Source: Hyaloperonospora brassicae (lineage: Eukaryota; Oomycota; Peronosporomycetes; Peronosporales; Peronosporaceae). Taken from it: 64,000 bases of DNA. The DNA lies in the NCBI GenBank assembly GCA_947650285.1, contig CANTFL010001080.1, positions 1 through 64,000 of the forward strand, given 5' to 3'. Numbering within the stretch: the stretch's first letter is position 1; every line of letters begins with the position of its first letter. The position numbers and the translations under genes are program-made. This document shows, one piece after another, positions 36,001 through 49,407 of this stretch. The notes beneath the pieces are model-generated. The model searched no databases and had not been told where the DNA came from. It saw only the letters and a list, made by a program, of their open reading frames with translations.

Positions 36001-39000
36001 TGTAATAAACATAAGTAGAATACATATAACTTACAGAAGCAGTACAATTTGCATTTTCGATAGAATCGTTACTGTGCGCACTTAGTAAGATGAGACCGAG
36101 GTGAATGATACAAGGTGTATGAAGACACAAAGATTACATTTGAATTTGCCGAGAGCTCTGATGACGTTAGAAAACCAAGCGTATCGCCTTAGGTAACCAA
36201 TTTGCGCGCAAAATTGTCGAACACGGCCAAGTGGTACTGCAAACTGCTCATTCAAAACCATAAAGACAGGCATGATAATCCAGCCAAACCCTGCTGTACA
36301 GGTAATAAAAGTAAAGACATGATGGGATATCAATCTATAATAGCTGTCAAGTCAAGTGGAGTGGAGTCGAAGAATCTCTTTGAACAGCATGTGATAAATT
36401 AAATGGACTTTTGATCGATTAATAATGCGCTACGCAGAGATTGATACTAGGTGACTAAATGACTAAAATAATGCGCGATACAGGTATTACGGTTGTGCAG
36501 TCAAAAGACTTTTTCGAGCATTTTTATCATTACGATGTATACTGAGGGTCTAGATATATACACGTTGCAGCATGGTCAGCTCAGCGCTTTTATCGTACTT
36601 CTATAGAAAAATCCGAAACGGCTTAGAAGGTGGACCAACTTTATTTAAAACTGATAATCGTATCTTTGGAGTTGCAGTACAATTTCAAACGTGAAATAAA
36701 AGAGGCGCTGGACCCTGGCCGATAATGGGCAGATGCAACGTAATAATGACAAAATTGGTGGATCCGATCGTGCCAGGAAAGTTTTAGATTTCAAGTTTGT
36801 CAAGTTTTAGAAAGCAAGATTGTGGCGGACGATCAGGAATCCCGTCAATTTCGTGAATAGATTGTCTAGTACCACAACCAGACTGTACGCGTGGAACGTG
36901 ATCGCAATAATACAATAGGGATCTATGAGCGTGGTGAGTATTTCCATCATCGTGAGAAAGGTCGTACTGATTGTATGTATGCAGATGCATCATTTCTAAC
37001 CTATCGATCTTATAAGGTTAAGTATACTGCTGCACACGTTAGTCACTACAAGAAGAGGTAATTTCATTTTCAAAAACTTGAGAACGGATGATATTGCTTA
37101 CGAACTGACACTGGCGTGCCCATAACTAATCACAGCTGATTGTAAGATAAGTATTTTCGCGACTGCCATGACCCCTTACAGACGCGTCGAAACTCTCACT
37201 CATGCTCTGAAGATAAACAATGTCAAAATGGGGAATGAATACATGTGTTGTGTCTTTGGCGATTGATGTACAATTCAATAGACTACCTCGGGTTGTGCAT
37301 GAACTACATGACGTACCGATGCGCCGCTAGAAAAATAACCTGATTTTAGGGTTCCCAGGATCTATTCATAAAATAGTGCAAATCAGTGCTTATAAGTTTT
37401 ATTAATGTTGTATTCGGTAATAATGCGCCGTAAACCGAGCTCAATTTAGGCCAGCACGAAAGTGCGTCGGCGACGACATACAGTCTTCCTAGATTACACT
37501 CCACGAAGAAGGTTTACTACGTGAAGAACGATCGACAACTCGTCACTCTTTGCAATATATGGGGCAGCCAAAGGCCATGCGTAATGATGCATGATTGGTA
37601 TAATTGGTCAAAGGCCAATCTCTGGAAGTATCAAAGCAAAAGCTAGCCAGCTCCTACTTCGTGGCAAGGATAACCTTTCATGCCCAATCTAAATTTTTCT
37701 ACTCTGGATGTAGCTGACGCTACTAATATCAGGCAACGCGACCTGTGACATCTGTGTCTGGTCGTATCAACGCGTGGCCTTAAACCTTCGATTAAGTCTT
37801 AAAACACATATGATATTTCTTTTCTTGGTCCGTAATCGCCAAAACTGCCAATTATATTAAGTTTCTATATCTTTTTAGTATGCCTATAATTGTGCACTCC
37901 ATGGCCATTTTTGCTTCTCTTCAACGAATGAAAAAGACGAATGTTCACTTCCACGAATCTTGCGATTATATATACATATACACCTTTCAGACAAGGTACA
38001 TTCGACATATCTTGAAATTGGCTGGCGCATGCAAGTCAGTAATCGCCTATACTTATTATAACCCAAGTCGTGCGCGAAATAACCAAATAATACAACCAAT
38101 AAGTGACAAAAAATTTAGTTGTTGATACGCATGTTTTGAGGATAGTGAACAGTCAGTACATGGGCATAGGTGTAAGGACCTTTCATGACGTGTATTCGGT
38201 GGATTTACACATCTACTTTCTCGTTCATAGCCCGTATATCGACAAACACATTGTCTAATAATATCGGTGCAATATATTGTACCTCACAAAATTTTAAACG
38301 CGTTTGTTGAAAGTTAGAGATGCGTTGCTAAGCTATTGTGAAATCTTAAGCCATTTATAGAGAATGCCGATACGGTGCAAATTATCCATCGTTCACGAAC
38401 AAGCACACGCTATAACCATTCATCAGATCTATGAAATATTTCTTTTTAATCTTTACATAATATCTATATTGTCGTCCTTACTGATAACAGCGTCCAAGAT
38501 GAACTGTTGCAGTATTTGAATTGTTGACTGTGTGCAACTTGCAACACCCTCGTTTGGTTGAAAACTCAACAAAAGTTCGGATAGATGTGTGTATATTTGG
38601 TTCTATCCCATGTCCCGCCGCAAAGCGATAGGCAAAGGACTTGTCAGCCACAATGACTAGATAGCGAAAAGTGGCATCTGCTTAATGAGACATTACTTCG
38701 AGTCAAGATTAGTCTGGTATATGGAAGTGTTTTTATTTTTACACAATGCACGAAAATGTTTTTTATGGTACATATAATTCCAAAAAGGATTTTTGTATTC
38801 ATGATTAGATAACAAGAGAATATAGAACTGAGACGTGTAACGTACAATTTAAGCCTTTTCACCGACAACACACACTTCTATCGACCGATGAGATGATAAT
38901 AACCCGTTTAATTTCATTATATTCTGCTGCCGACTGAATTTGGGCATCATACTGATTGCAAAGGACGATCAGCACGGCTTATTGTATGTTCGAACTTGGT

Positions 39001-42000
39001 GAGACGACTTGTAATTACTGATAGCCCGCGTTAAAAAGTGATTGTGGATTGACGTGGCCGTCATCAAAACTTCGCCTTCGTACACAAAGATATTTTTATG
39101 TATCCCAACACGCAACTCGCCGACAGCACCAACATCCAATTTATCCACTCGGCGGCTCCGTTCAACTGCCGATTGAATGGCAGTCTATATATATGGAATA
39201 TCCCTTGTTCACTGCAAAACTTGGTGTTTTCATACGAAGTGTATTTGATTCCGTTGTTATTTTTTAGAATGTATATCATTTCCGCATTTATATCAGCGGT
39301 GTAACAAAGTCAGCTCACCTAGCCGATACTTCCGACTTGTTATGTAACAAGCTCACCATCAAGAAGTGTGGCTTGTTGTTAATAAAGGTACTGAAGTGGC
39401 GTCTATATTAAAACTTCTCCTTCAGCATGCAACAAACATCACTGATATTGACAATTAGCACTTTCTTCGCACAGGTAATTACAACTTATTGTAAGGGCGG
39501 TTCCCTGAGGTAGTGGTGCAGTAGGCTAATCTTTAAGATGATGACTGCCGGTTCAATCCCCTTGCTGTGTATAAGAATACATGAGGGTGACAATCGCAGT
39601 ACGAATCCCACAGTAGCCAAAAAACCTGCCACTACATCTCAAAAATCATGGTTGGAATATACCGGATATAGTGGGTCGTTCGAGTACACGAATGTACCTC
39701 ATTGAACCAACCAAATTACAAATTATTGTAGCTCACTCGCGCTTCATAACCGAATGATTATATCTTCAAACATCATCTACTATTTCACGAAAAAATGTCA
39801 GTCTCACGCTTTGCTGTTTAGTGAAGATGGCTCCATTTCCGCTATGACCAATGCATTCAATTTAGGTGTGGTAAAGATACGAGGTTGTGTTCCCATGGTA
39901 TACCATAGATCATGTCACATTCTTCTTGCCCATCACTACCGGCTCTATTCAAAGCTTGTTCAATATAATACAGCACGCGCTTCGAGCCCTAATGACGATA
40001 TGATACTTCCGCGAAACCATCATCGCGCTAAAGGTAAGTTCAATGTATAAAGCAAAATGACCAATAAAAAATAAACTTTGCGTAAGGTTAGAAACACACC
40101 ACACATCGGTCAGAATGTCCTTCTTATAATTCATGCGGAATCTGCATCAACGTCATTATGTCTCGTTCCTACCTCTAAATTAAAACCGTGTTCAGCGAGA
40201 TACAGATCCGTCGAGACAAAACTTGTATTTCTTCGTCTTATTCACCGAGTATGTCATGTGTAGCTAGTCGCCGAAGCCAACTAGACACGCACAGCTCGGC
40301 TCGGCAATCTTTGCATCCCCCTCGATCAAAAGCGTTATGTAGCTAGCTAGTTCATCTTTTATTTGCACGATCGCAGCTTACTGTGACCTCTGACGCTCCG
40401 CATCCTCCCAAATTTACACTGTACTCTTGGAGCTTCATTTTTTATGATCACTATAGTAGGGACATGTGCTACTAGTCTTTACAGACATTTGCCGTAGTAC
40501 GTTGCACATTCGTTGGTCAATTTACATTAACAATTGAAAAGGACTATGTACGCATCTATAGACGCCTTTCTTTGCTCATTGCACTTAATGTCCTGTGAAG
40601 CACTCGAGACGTCACCAGTTACATGTAAGCGAGTCAGCCTTGACCCCTACGCCGTAATGCACGCGTGGTACGACTCACTGAAACTGTTAACAAGCGTTAT
40701 GACCAAGTAGTTATAACGGAAGATAACTACTTCTGGAACCAGCTTCTCCGCTAGGGTCTTTATTATGTTATTTGCTCTTGCTCATTATTACCTCCTGACA
40801 ACGATGTCGTCAGAAACGTGATCAAACATAATCCAAATGGCGAGACTATTCTTCTAAATTTATCATTATATAATTGACCATGCATCTTGCGCATCCTTCG
40901 CCAAAAGTACGAACACTAGCTGTAAATTCTTCCTTCGCTAGAGGTAGTATAGCCAGTGCGATTAGCTGCTTCTTCTTGGAAGACAATTGTTCCAGAAAAG
41001 TAGCACAGTGTACCAAGTATTAAACGATAATGTTGTAGTTTGCGCTTGCGCAGAAGTTGTAGGTAGGAAAAGTAAATACGTTTAACATCAACTACTCTTC
41101 GTTAGTCAATGAGACTACAAGAAACCTAACAGCACTTAAACTTGACCATATACATGTCGGACGGTTTACGTCTTACCGGCTAATTCCACACGATGGTCTC
41201 ACGTCGCAACCGTATTATTCCGTCCCAGATGTAAAGTCATCATGTCGTCGTCCCACATGTCACGACGTTTCCTGTCTCTTTCTGTTTTATCCCTTCATCG
41301 TCGCCTCGTCGCACCATGTGTTTGGTCGTACCACATTCTTCCATTCAGGTGACACCGCAACGTGGTAGTGCACTTGACCCTAAGCATGGAACCCCCCCAT
41401 TCATGATCATTTCTAACACCGCCTTCATCTCGCCGCTTTGTGACATGCCAAAGGTCACTCCATTGCAATACCATCTACATCTTGAACTTCAATGTGTGGA
41501 AAGTGATGCCTTTAAACTTCCCGATGCTTGTGAAAGTCAAACGTCGTGGTGTCCACGGATAGAGCGTGGTCTAAGGCAGAGAAATTATGGCCTGGGAATA
41601 TAACCTGTTGCAATTACCGGTGCTGAGTGTGGAAAGTTGCAAAGTGAATATATCTAGGTCCTTAGGTCACAAACTCCTGTCGCCAACTTAAGTCTGCTGG
41701 ATTACTACTGCATCTTCGTTAAGGATAGCTACATCGCGCAGTTCTAATTGTTTAGCCACTCATTAATAATTGTCTTGTTGCGTATTTATAACTATCGTGT
41801 TGCGTATTACTTGTAGTCTATTCGTTCATTTCTATTTTGGTTGCGTGCTACTTAACACCTAAAACGGACCTATAAAGCGAGGGATGTCACTGACTTGCAG
41901 ACGGTGCTGAAGAACCTCAAGCACCAGAGACCAAAGGTTTATCTTTCTTGCTCGATTTCTCCACCGGTATCGCATCAGTTACTCATGGGTTAATACTGTC

Positions 42001-42899
42001 ATCCTAATCGATGAAACTACAGAACACGGTTTCGTGATAGCACGCTGAGGTGCTTCTTCAACTTCAAGATTATCCTTCACAATTTTTAATGGTGGGAGTC
42101 TTCGCAAAACCCAAATGACAGTGGATGGAGCAGACATATGGTCAACAATTCTAACCTTCTGTTCAATTCCACCAAACAATCATTCTGGCAATCTGTTGGC
42201 TTGACCAGACAATTGAACAGACTGCTGGAATGAATGTCTGGTGGCAGCTATAGTCGGAAGTATGGTACAAATCTTTAATCAAGGATGTTGACATAAATGT
42301 TGTCTCAATTGAAGTCGTTAATACCATACGACTCCTTAAAGTTAAGTACGCCGCACACTTTTAGCGTAATATCATCGTCAATGGTAAGCTTTATTGTAAA
42401 AGCAGAGCCTCGGACAGCAGAAACATACCGATAGGTACTGGTAAAACAGTCATGAAGTGATGAATAATTGAACTTGCATGTTAAAAGGGCAGCAATCAAG
42501 CGATAACATCTTGAAGTATCAGCTTCAAGAGCAGCTTCAATATGGTCACTAACGATGAAGACGCTGATCGAACAAGAAATGCTAGGACCAAGCAGAGAAT
42601 CCAGTAGCATAACGACAATAGTAGCAATAAGGTTGGTGAATCAAGTAATTTGAATTTACCACTTTGCACTTTCCCATAAGTTATCAGGGGTTATCGTCGT
42701 TAAGCTTGATAAAAAGGATGTTCACTCATATATCAAGATGGAGGCGTGTATTTCGATAGTCGGTTGTTCTCCAGTCTTAAGGTTCGCACAGTAACCGTTC
42801 TACAGAAACACGTCTTCCTTTGAGATAAGCACTAAACTCAACCCCTTTATGATTTCGCGACCTATCAACATCAAATCTTGGCTCTGCGCAAGTAATTTA
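36001..42899. other. AT-rich gene-free repeat DNA
   Basis: About 6.9 kb with only short frames. The start (to about 36.4 kb) probably includes the end of the copia element. The tRNA-like element near 39.5 kb is listed separately. No host gene is supported. Confidence 0.5.
39490..39570 (+). repeat. tRNA-like sequence, possible SINE head or tRNA relic
   Basis: TGGTGCAGTAGG at 39514-39525 fits the RNA polymerase III A box, and GGTTCAATCCC at 39550-39560 differs from the B box consensus by one base, at tRNA-like spacing. The T stem and acceptor stem do not pair well, so this is not a functional tRNA. A tRNA-derived SINE is the best guess. Confidence 0.35.
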
Positions 42900-43600
42900 C
42901 ATCTTAGGGCCCCAGAGTCGACAGCTTGAGGGCCGAATAACGAATCTGTTAAATTTTGACGCCATCTCTGGTGACCTCGCCGTTGATTACCTGCATATTT
43001 ATTGTCGACGCGGCTTGTTGAAAACCAAGCTGTGCATTGGTCTATATATTCTTCTTGTTGATGATGCTGAGAGACGCACCGCTGTCGAGAATTGCATCGA
43101 AGTGCCTTATTCGCGTTTTAGCTGGACCTTGATGCGTAAATGAGCAAGCTTGGAGATGGACTATTTGTCTGGTACGAGTGTAAAAAGCCTATTCTTGGTG
43201 TCGCTATCACTCGAATAATCTTCTGATCGTGGATATTTCTCCCTCTGGGGTCGTGGCTTTGTCCCATCAGGCTTGTGTTCATCGCGGTATTTCGTATAAG
43301 ACGAAGTATTTGCTGGAGTTGTATGAGTTTATGTAATGATGTGAACACCGCGTAACATTGTCTTGTTGTCGCTCATTTCTTGTCGTATCTTATTAGACAC
43401 GCTTACGTGGTTGGCGCTCTTTACCCGAGTCGCATTGTTCACGCTGGTTGCGCCTGTCTCTGTGGTCGTCGAATGAGAGCTATTAGTCGCACCGACCGCG
43501 ATCCCTTTCATTGTGACTTTCTTGACATTTTGATCGCTCACAGCCATTCTTCTCGTCGCGCCTCTTGAGGTGCATGATGTTAAGAGTAGGTAATACCATT
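42900..43600 (-). mobile_element. Gypsy-like retrotransposon relic, gag tail and protease
   Basis: On the minus strand a basic Arg-rich segment with a Cys/His-containing piece (about 43.35-43.58 kb) is followed downstream (about 43.04-43.12 kb) by FDAILDSGASLSII, the signature of a retroviral-type aspartic protease as in Ty3/Gypsy. Stops follow soon after. No reverse transcriptase was recognised downstream, so this is a fragment or too decayed to read. Confidence 0.5.
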
Positions 43601-46541
43601 GCACTTCTGCAAAGAGGATGAAAGTAGAAGTAAAATATAGTCAGTGTTAACTACTGCCCTGGTCAACACTACGTTATCCACTAACCATAACGGAACTGCA
43701 AATAGACCATGTCAAGTTGCAAATGGTCTCCGTCTGTACCTATCCCATGTGGCACCTGTCAAATGGCGTCCGTCTTTCTTCGTTCTATGTGTCAATATGC
43801 CTCATTATTAGCCAATACTGTGAGGTTGGACTTACCTGCAACACGTATTGCACTTGAACTGCAGGACCTATTGACCTATCAGAGAGAGTATATTCGACCA
43901 CACTAGACTTACACAGTCAGCTTAGACATCGTTTCGTACAAAGTTACACCAAACGCGAGCTTGTCTTGCCAGTTCGACGGCTCTGCTCGGAGGAAGTCAC
44001 GACATTGCTGGAGTTGCGAGAGGGTTTGTGCAGCCTGGGGCCGATCAGAGTACATACGAAAGTACATACAATTACACGTTTGAACCTATCACAAGTACAA
44101 CGGAGACAAGCATCAAACGTCTACATGTACATGAGGGTATTAGACACCTTCCTACACTGTGTAAGTATAGGTAGCTTGCACTATGTTAGTACAAATGGAG
44201 GTTGCCCCGATTCACTATGTAAAAAGTTATCGAATCGGATACGTTGCGCAATCGTGTTGATTTAAACCCAAATAGTATGCTGATGTCCTCAAGCTGCGTG
44301 AAAACATCACCGATTTTAAATTTTAGCAGTCGTAGTGTCTCATGTAGTGTGTATTATTGTGTTGCAAGGAGTGGCTTAATGACTTGACCTGATCACATTT
44401 TTGTCCTAGTGTTGGACACGCCTACTATGCACTCAATTGGGTCAATTTCACATCGACTTTGTATTCCACTTTTATATTTTTATGCATATGATGGGGTACA
44501 CGCAGTTGCATTGCAATTGTTACGGGTCACCTTGCTTTTACAGTAACAAAATAATCGTACCTACACCGATAATGATGTAGGTAGCTGCCACAATATAACA
44601 GGTGATCCCGTTACATAAAAATTGATAGAAAGTTTTAATTTTTGAGTATTATCAACTTTGATGATATTCAATCAACATTACTCGAGAAGAGGTGATGTTG
44701 TCGAACTATGACCCCCGAGGGTAATATTCGTGGATGCTCCACTTCTTGGTTGATGTAACATCTGCATCAACCAGAGCAACCACCAGTCGCTGCTGGACGC
44801 GTGCAACGGGTGGTGAGAAAGAGACCCACATATGAAATTGTAGTTTAACATAGATTAAGACGAAAGATGGTTTAGTAAGAGGCTTAACTATAATTATTAA
44901 CAGTTCTACTTTTCCCCTTAGACACAGCTTTCGAGTTCTCCCAACTTCGCTGCGCTTCCTCGCCACGTGTACGTGACGTCGAGTGCACACAACCTTGTGT
45001 CGAATTGACATAAGGCGTTCCCCGTTACACAACACTATACGTTCATGTACGACCAAAGGAAGCAAAATGACTTGCGAGGACAAATATGTCAACGTCAAAA
45101 AGAAACCCGTCGTTTATATAATCGAGCTTATCCACAAACAGATCGCATTCTTTCATAAATTAGTTTCTGATACAGCACAAACCGATTTTACTTGCTGGAC
45201 ACCCATTGCGCCTGCACATGATTAATTGAAGGCTTAATTGGTTGATACAATGGCCTTGTAAAGCCATTGCGCAGAAGTCTTACAATTATAATATAAAACG
45301 TAATATGTACAATAAAGGACATGACAAGATATGAAGGAGGCATTGCTATTTGCGAATTTCGAAATATGTAACGGGCTCACCTTTTGCAATGTTTAGTAAA
45401 CAGCTTTCAACTGAAATATTCGCGTAGATAGGCTGTAAAATATAGTGGTACCAATTGTGTGGTCAGAAATGTTCTGCAAAAAGTCACGATTCCTAAACTA
45501 ATGTGTACACATTAGATTAACAACAGCCCTATCGCTTTCTTCTATTTCAGGCACAATTAATTTGTGGTGACTTGTCATTTATAGCTTCCGTGACTTTTCG
45601 TCCCCGCACCTGAACTTCGTTTTCCTCGGTGTTACGACGTCGAATCGTAAAGACGCGTTGGTTACACGTAACCAGCAGCTGCGGTCCTTCGAATGTCGAC
45701 ATCGACCAAAATCATAAAGTAGAGCTCCATGCAGTCTCTATATTCGCGACGGCAAAACTCGCGTGACACATGTCCGGCAGTCGACGAACCACACGGCTGG
45801 AATCCAGACCAAGAGTCGACCCATCCTCGTGCTTGTCCAACAGAGCAGTTCATGGTGTGTGCCAAGCCCACCAACTGTTCATCATCTGGACCGTTCTGCC
45901 AACTGAGCTCCCTACGCCGGAACATTCATACAGACATAGATACATACATACATACATACATACATACATCAGACCCGACGACGTGGACGCCATGAGCGTC
46001 GTAGCCCCTCGACCCCCACGACGCTTCTTGAAGCCCACCACACAACAAAACCCATCGCAGCAATGCGTCCTGCACCGAAGCTCAGATCCGCAACCACATC
46101 GCATTTGCTCCTTCGGTCCGCCGCCACGCCCCCAAACAACATGTACCCACCACACCACCAGAAGCGCTTGACGCGCCTCCGTGCCGATGCTCGCACCCAA
46201 TCCCGACGGGAGCTGTCCACCGCCGGCCTCACTGGCCGCCGCTTGCACGTTGTATCCCCACGAACTGGCCCGAGCCCCACAAAAAAGAGCCCACGTGTTG
46301 TCTCAGCGCGCCCGTCTGTCATAAACGGGGCAGCTCTCTCGCCGCGCACTTAGAGCGCACGTGCGCACGTGGCCCAGCGCGGCCGAACGTCACGTTGCGA
46401 CACGGGCCACGAGACGGCCTCTGGACAGACGCAGCGCCGGGGCACTCGACCGCGCGCGGCGGCCGTCTCGCCACACCGCATTGACGTTCCACTCGAGCGC
46501 GTCCGTGAGCCATAATCGCTCGCTCGCTCGCTGCCGACTGT
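43601..46541. other. Transition from AT-rich repeats to gene-rich DNA
   Basis: Up to about 45.6 kb the sequence is AT-rich with no supported gene. A minus-strand frame at 44706-45098 shows no domain. Base composition then rises sharply to the GC-rich upstream region of the START-FYVE gene at 46542, which includes a CATA microsatellite at 45940-45969 and a (CGCT)n run just before the ATG. Confidence 0.5.
45940..45969. repeat. (TACA)n microsatellite
   Basis: Seven tandem tetranucleotide units at the border where AT-rich repeat DNA gives way to GC-rich gene space. Confidence 0.9.
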
Positions 46542-49184
46542 ATGGAGTCGGAGCCACTGCCGCAGCGCAAGCACGTGGCCCCTCCGTCGTCCGTCTTCCC
46601 CGTGGACGACCGTCTGCTGCCCCGACTGAGCCTCTCGCCCGCGCAGCACGAGGAGCTGCGCGAGTATGCGCTCCAAGCGGCGCGGGACACGATCCGCGAC
46701 GGACCGACGTGGGGCCGCTCGAACATTGAGAGCGCTGTGGCCAGTGGCTGGAAAGTGCTGAAGGCGCGGCCGACGGCGTGTTTCATGACCAAGAAACAGA
46801 GCAAGAAGAAGCACAAGCACAAGGAGAAGGAGAAGAAGAAGCAGCAGCAGCAGAGCCGCGAGCGAGCGGCCGCGCGGGATGACGTGGCGCGTCGACCGCA
46901 GCGCGACGACAAACGAGCGGTACCGCCGACGCCGCGCGTGGCAAGTCTCGGGACGTTCCAAGGCATGGACATTGTCCAAAGTGCGTCGCCGCTGCACCTG
47001 TCACCGGCGATGCCCGTGGAAGCGGCGAGGGGACAGCACTTTATGGCGCACGCGGTGCTCCCTTACTCGCTAGAAGATGTCATGAACACACTGTACTGCG
47101 AACACACGAGCGAAATGCGTGCGCTGAAGCAAAAGGCCTACGGTGAAGCCGCGCTGGATTGCTGTGTCTTGCAGACGCTCGAGAGCGCGACGCTCGAGGA
47201 CCCGTTCTGGTACCTTGGGCTCAAGTGGCTGGCACTGCGCTCTCCGATGCAAGCGCTGATGGCGAGCCGCGAGTTTGTCTACCTCGAGCATCTCGGCACA
47301 CATGTGGATCCCGAGACAGGACGGCGCATGCTGTATCGAGTCGTCCAGTCGATCCACATTCGAGGATACGGTGGCGAGGACTCGTACTTTGGTCTCACGC
47401 GTGGGAACGTCGAAGGGGCTCTCGTCTACTGGATGGACCACGAAAACGAAGTGAGGAACCCGCTGCTGCACGTGTGTGCCAAGGGTCGAATCCACATGAA
47501 GGGCAGTATGCCGGATACACTCGTGTACAGGTATCTCAAGTCGATCTGGCGCTCCGAGCGCTCGCTTTTCCCTGCCAACAGGTTGGCCGAGTCTTCGCTC
47601 GGCATGAGCGTCATGGATGACAGCACTGACCGACCACCTGTAAAGAAGTCGAAGAAGAAAAAGTCACGACGACGTCGAATTCCAAGCGGTTTGCCACTCG
47701 AGATGGCCCAAGAGTGGGTGGCGGACGAGCTCCGTTCAAGCTGTTCCGTGTGCAACAAGAAGTTCCGTCTCGTGAGACGCTTTCGGCATCATTGCCGCGC
47801 CTGTGGCGACATCATGTGTCATGACTGCACGTTCCATCACCGAGTGAATGTGCGCGCAGTTCAGAGCTTTCGCGGCTTGAAAGGAAGTGTCATTCCCGCA
47901 GTAGTATCCGCAGACCGAACTCGAGACGCAGCAGCCGCAAAGCACAAAGACTTACTGCCAACTGACTTTGAAGAGACCATGACGTGTAGCTTTGACAATC
48001 AGGTGATGGGGGACGAAGCGAAAGGCGGCGCGTTTGATGCGAGTATGAGTCTCGTGGATGCCAGGAAAGCGGTGAACGGTCCCGTGGAGACGGCTGTGCT
48101 TGGTGGCGATTCCGTGGTATGCATAGTGATGGCGAAGGTGTGTCTATGGTGTCTACAGAAGGCTCCGCTCGCCAACAATGCCAAGAGCAGATCCACTTTG
48201 CGACGACGACATAGCGAGATGGCGAGCAACCGAGGAATCCCTGTACCGAACACTAGCGGCACCAGAGAGTTTGGAAGGGATGAGGGGCTGCCCCTGCGTC
48301 CGCAGTCCTGGACGCCCGACTGCATGAAAGTCGAGGAGCTGGACGGAGTCAACGGCGACAATGGGCAAACGTACGGCCGTGAGCAGGACCTTCCGATGTT
48401 GGTGTTGGACGATACAGACGCAGAGAGCGAAGATGGTCTCGCGGAGCTAAGGCGGCTTGCAGGTTCGTGCGTGAACGACACGAGGCCCGGGATGCCTATG
48501 CACGTGGACCTTGGTGCGTACGCCCAGGAGTGGAATGGTCAAGAGAATGGCGCAGCGGACCAACATGCGGACGATGGCTGTGTAGTCAATCTCCCGTCTG
48601 GTTTACTATCGACTTCCTGTTCGAGTACGACGTCTTCTAAGATGTACGAGTTCATGGCAAGAGACGACTCGTACGGTTGTTGCTCGGAGCGCTATTCCAG
48701 CCAAGGCAGCGTCGACACGTTTGATGACAATAGCTCGATCCAGTTTTACCCAACGCAGAGTGCCAAGGCATCGGACAATGAGGAGTTGAAGCCAGTAGCA
48801 GCAAGTGGCAGCTCAGGGTCCAGCCCAAGCAGTTCCCTTGAGCTAAACGAGAACGGAAGAGAACCGAATGCAGCTATTGCTAAACCTGCGGTCAGCGCGG
48901 CTGAGAAAGAAGGGACAAGCCGACAGCGTGACGTACACGAAGAGGTCCTGCAGCCGAACCGACAAAGGCCATCGCCATCTGTGTCAATGACCTCAGTTTG
49001 TAGCGAAGAGAATGCAGACGAGAGCGATGGCATCGGTGGACGAATGCACGACTTGTACCAGGCAGTTGCAATGGCGAAGAGCTCGATTGCAAGTCAAGCT
49101 CGAGTTCTGGACACGATCAAACAAGAACGAACGAACGAGGCGCCTGCATTCTGCTGCGTGGCCGGAGCCATGTCGAAGGCGTAG
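46542..49184 (+). CDS. START-FYVE domain protein, paralog A
   Basis: Intron-free, 880 residues from ATG 46542. After an N-terminal LSPAQHEELREYALQAA segment and a Lys/Gln-rich basic stretch (KKKHKHKEKEKKKQQQQ, about residues 85-105), residues about 160-360 form a START-like lipid-binding domain (LEDPFWYLGLKW, FVYLEHLGT). A FYVE zinc finger spans about 391-540: WVADE, CSVC, RRFRHHCRACG, CHDC and a final CLWC. FYVE fingers bind phosphatidylinositol 3-phosphate on endosomes. Here about 110 extra residues separate the third and last Cys pairs. The C-terminal 340 residues are Ser- and acid-rich with no recognisable domain, apart from a possible short helix at the end. It converges on a paralog 223 bp away. 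Ligand and role are unknown; a lipid-transfer or membrane-trafficking function is inferred. Confidence 0.9.
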   Translation: MESEPLPQRKHVAPPSSVFPVDDRLLPRLSLSPAQHEELREYALQAARDTIRDGPTWGRSNIESAVASGWKVLKARPTACFMTKKQSKKKHKHKEKEKKKQQQQSRERAAARDDVARRPQRDDKRAVPPTPRVASLGTFQGMDIVQSASPLHLSPAMPVEAARGQHFMAHAVLPYSLEDVMNTLYCEHTSEMRALKQKAYGEAALDCCVLQTLESATLEDPFWYLGLKWLALRSPMQALMASREFVYLEHLGTHVDPETGRRMLYRVVQSIHIRGYGGEDSYFGLTRGNVEGALVYWMDHENEVRNPLLHVCAKGRIHMKGSMPDTLVYRYLKSIWRSERSLFPANRLAESSLGMSVMDDSTDRPPVKKSKKKKSRRRRIPSGLPLEMAQEWVADELRSSCSVCNKKFRLVRRFRHHCRACGDIMCHDCTFHHRVNVRAVQSFRGLKGSVIPAVVSADRTRDAAAAKHKDLLPTDFEETMTCSFDNQVMGDEAKGGAFDASMSLVDARKAVNGPVETAVLGGDSVVCIVMAKVCLWCLQKAPLANNAKSRSTLRRRHSEMASNRGIPVPNTSGTREFGRDEGLPLRPQSWTPDCMKVEELDGVNGDNGQTYGREQDLPMLVLDDTDAESEDGLAELRRLAGSCVNDTRPGMPMHVDLGAYAQEWNGQENGAADQHADDGCVVNLPSGLLSTSCSSTTSSKMYEFMARDDSYGCCSERYSSQGSVDTFDDNSSIQFYPTQSAKASDNEELKPVAASGSSGSSPSSSLELNENGREPNAAIAKPAVSAAEKEGTSRQRDVHEEVLQPNRQRPSPSVSMTSVCSEENADESDGIGGRMHDLYQAVAMAKSSIASQARVLDTIKQERTNEAPAFCCVAGAMSKA

Positions 49185-49407
49185 CAGCTCAGCAGTAACA
49201 ATGGAGACTCGTGAGTCAATAGACGGTAAATATTTTGAGCCGAACGGAGTTTGCAGTCCATCATCACCACTACGCGCGTATGCTAAACAAATTTGTCATG
49301 TTACAACAGACATTCATGAGTCTTCACATTCGTAGGTAATTCTTGGCATTTCTACTTGCCACCAACGCCATGCTACGCACGTTGCATTGGCTCCTCGTGG
49401 CTCTAAT

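Noticed and set aside
39490..39570. Functional tRNA gene
   Set aside because: T and acceptor stems do not pair; only the promoter boxes resemble a tRNA.
46319..46997. Two 215-217-codon minus-strand frames over the START-FYVE A start
   Set aside because: Low-complexity Leu/Arg/Ser shadows of the Lys/Gln-rich stretch on the plus strand.
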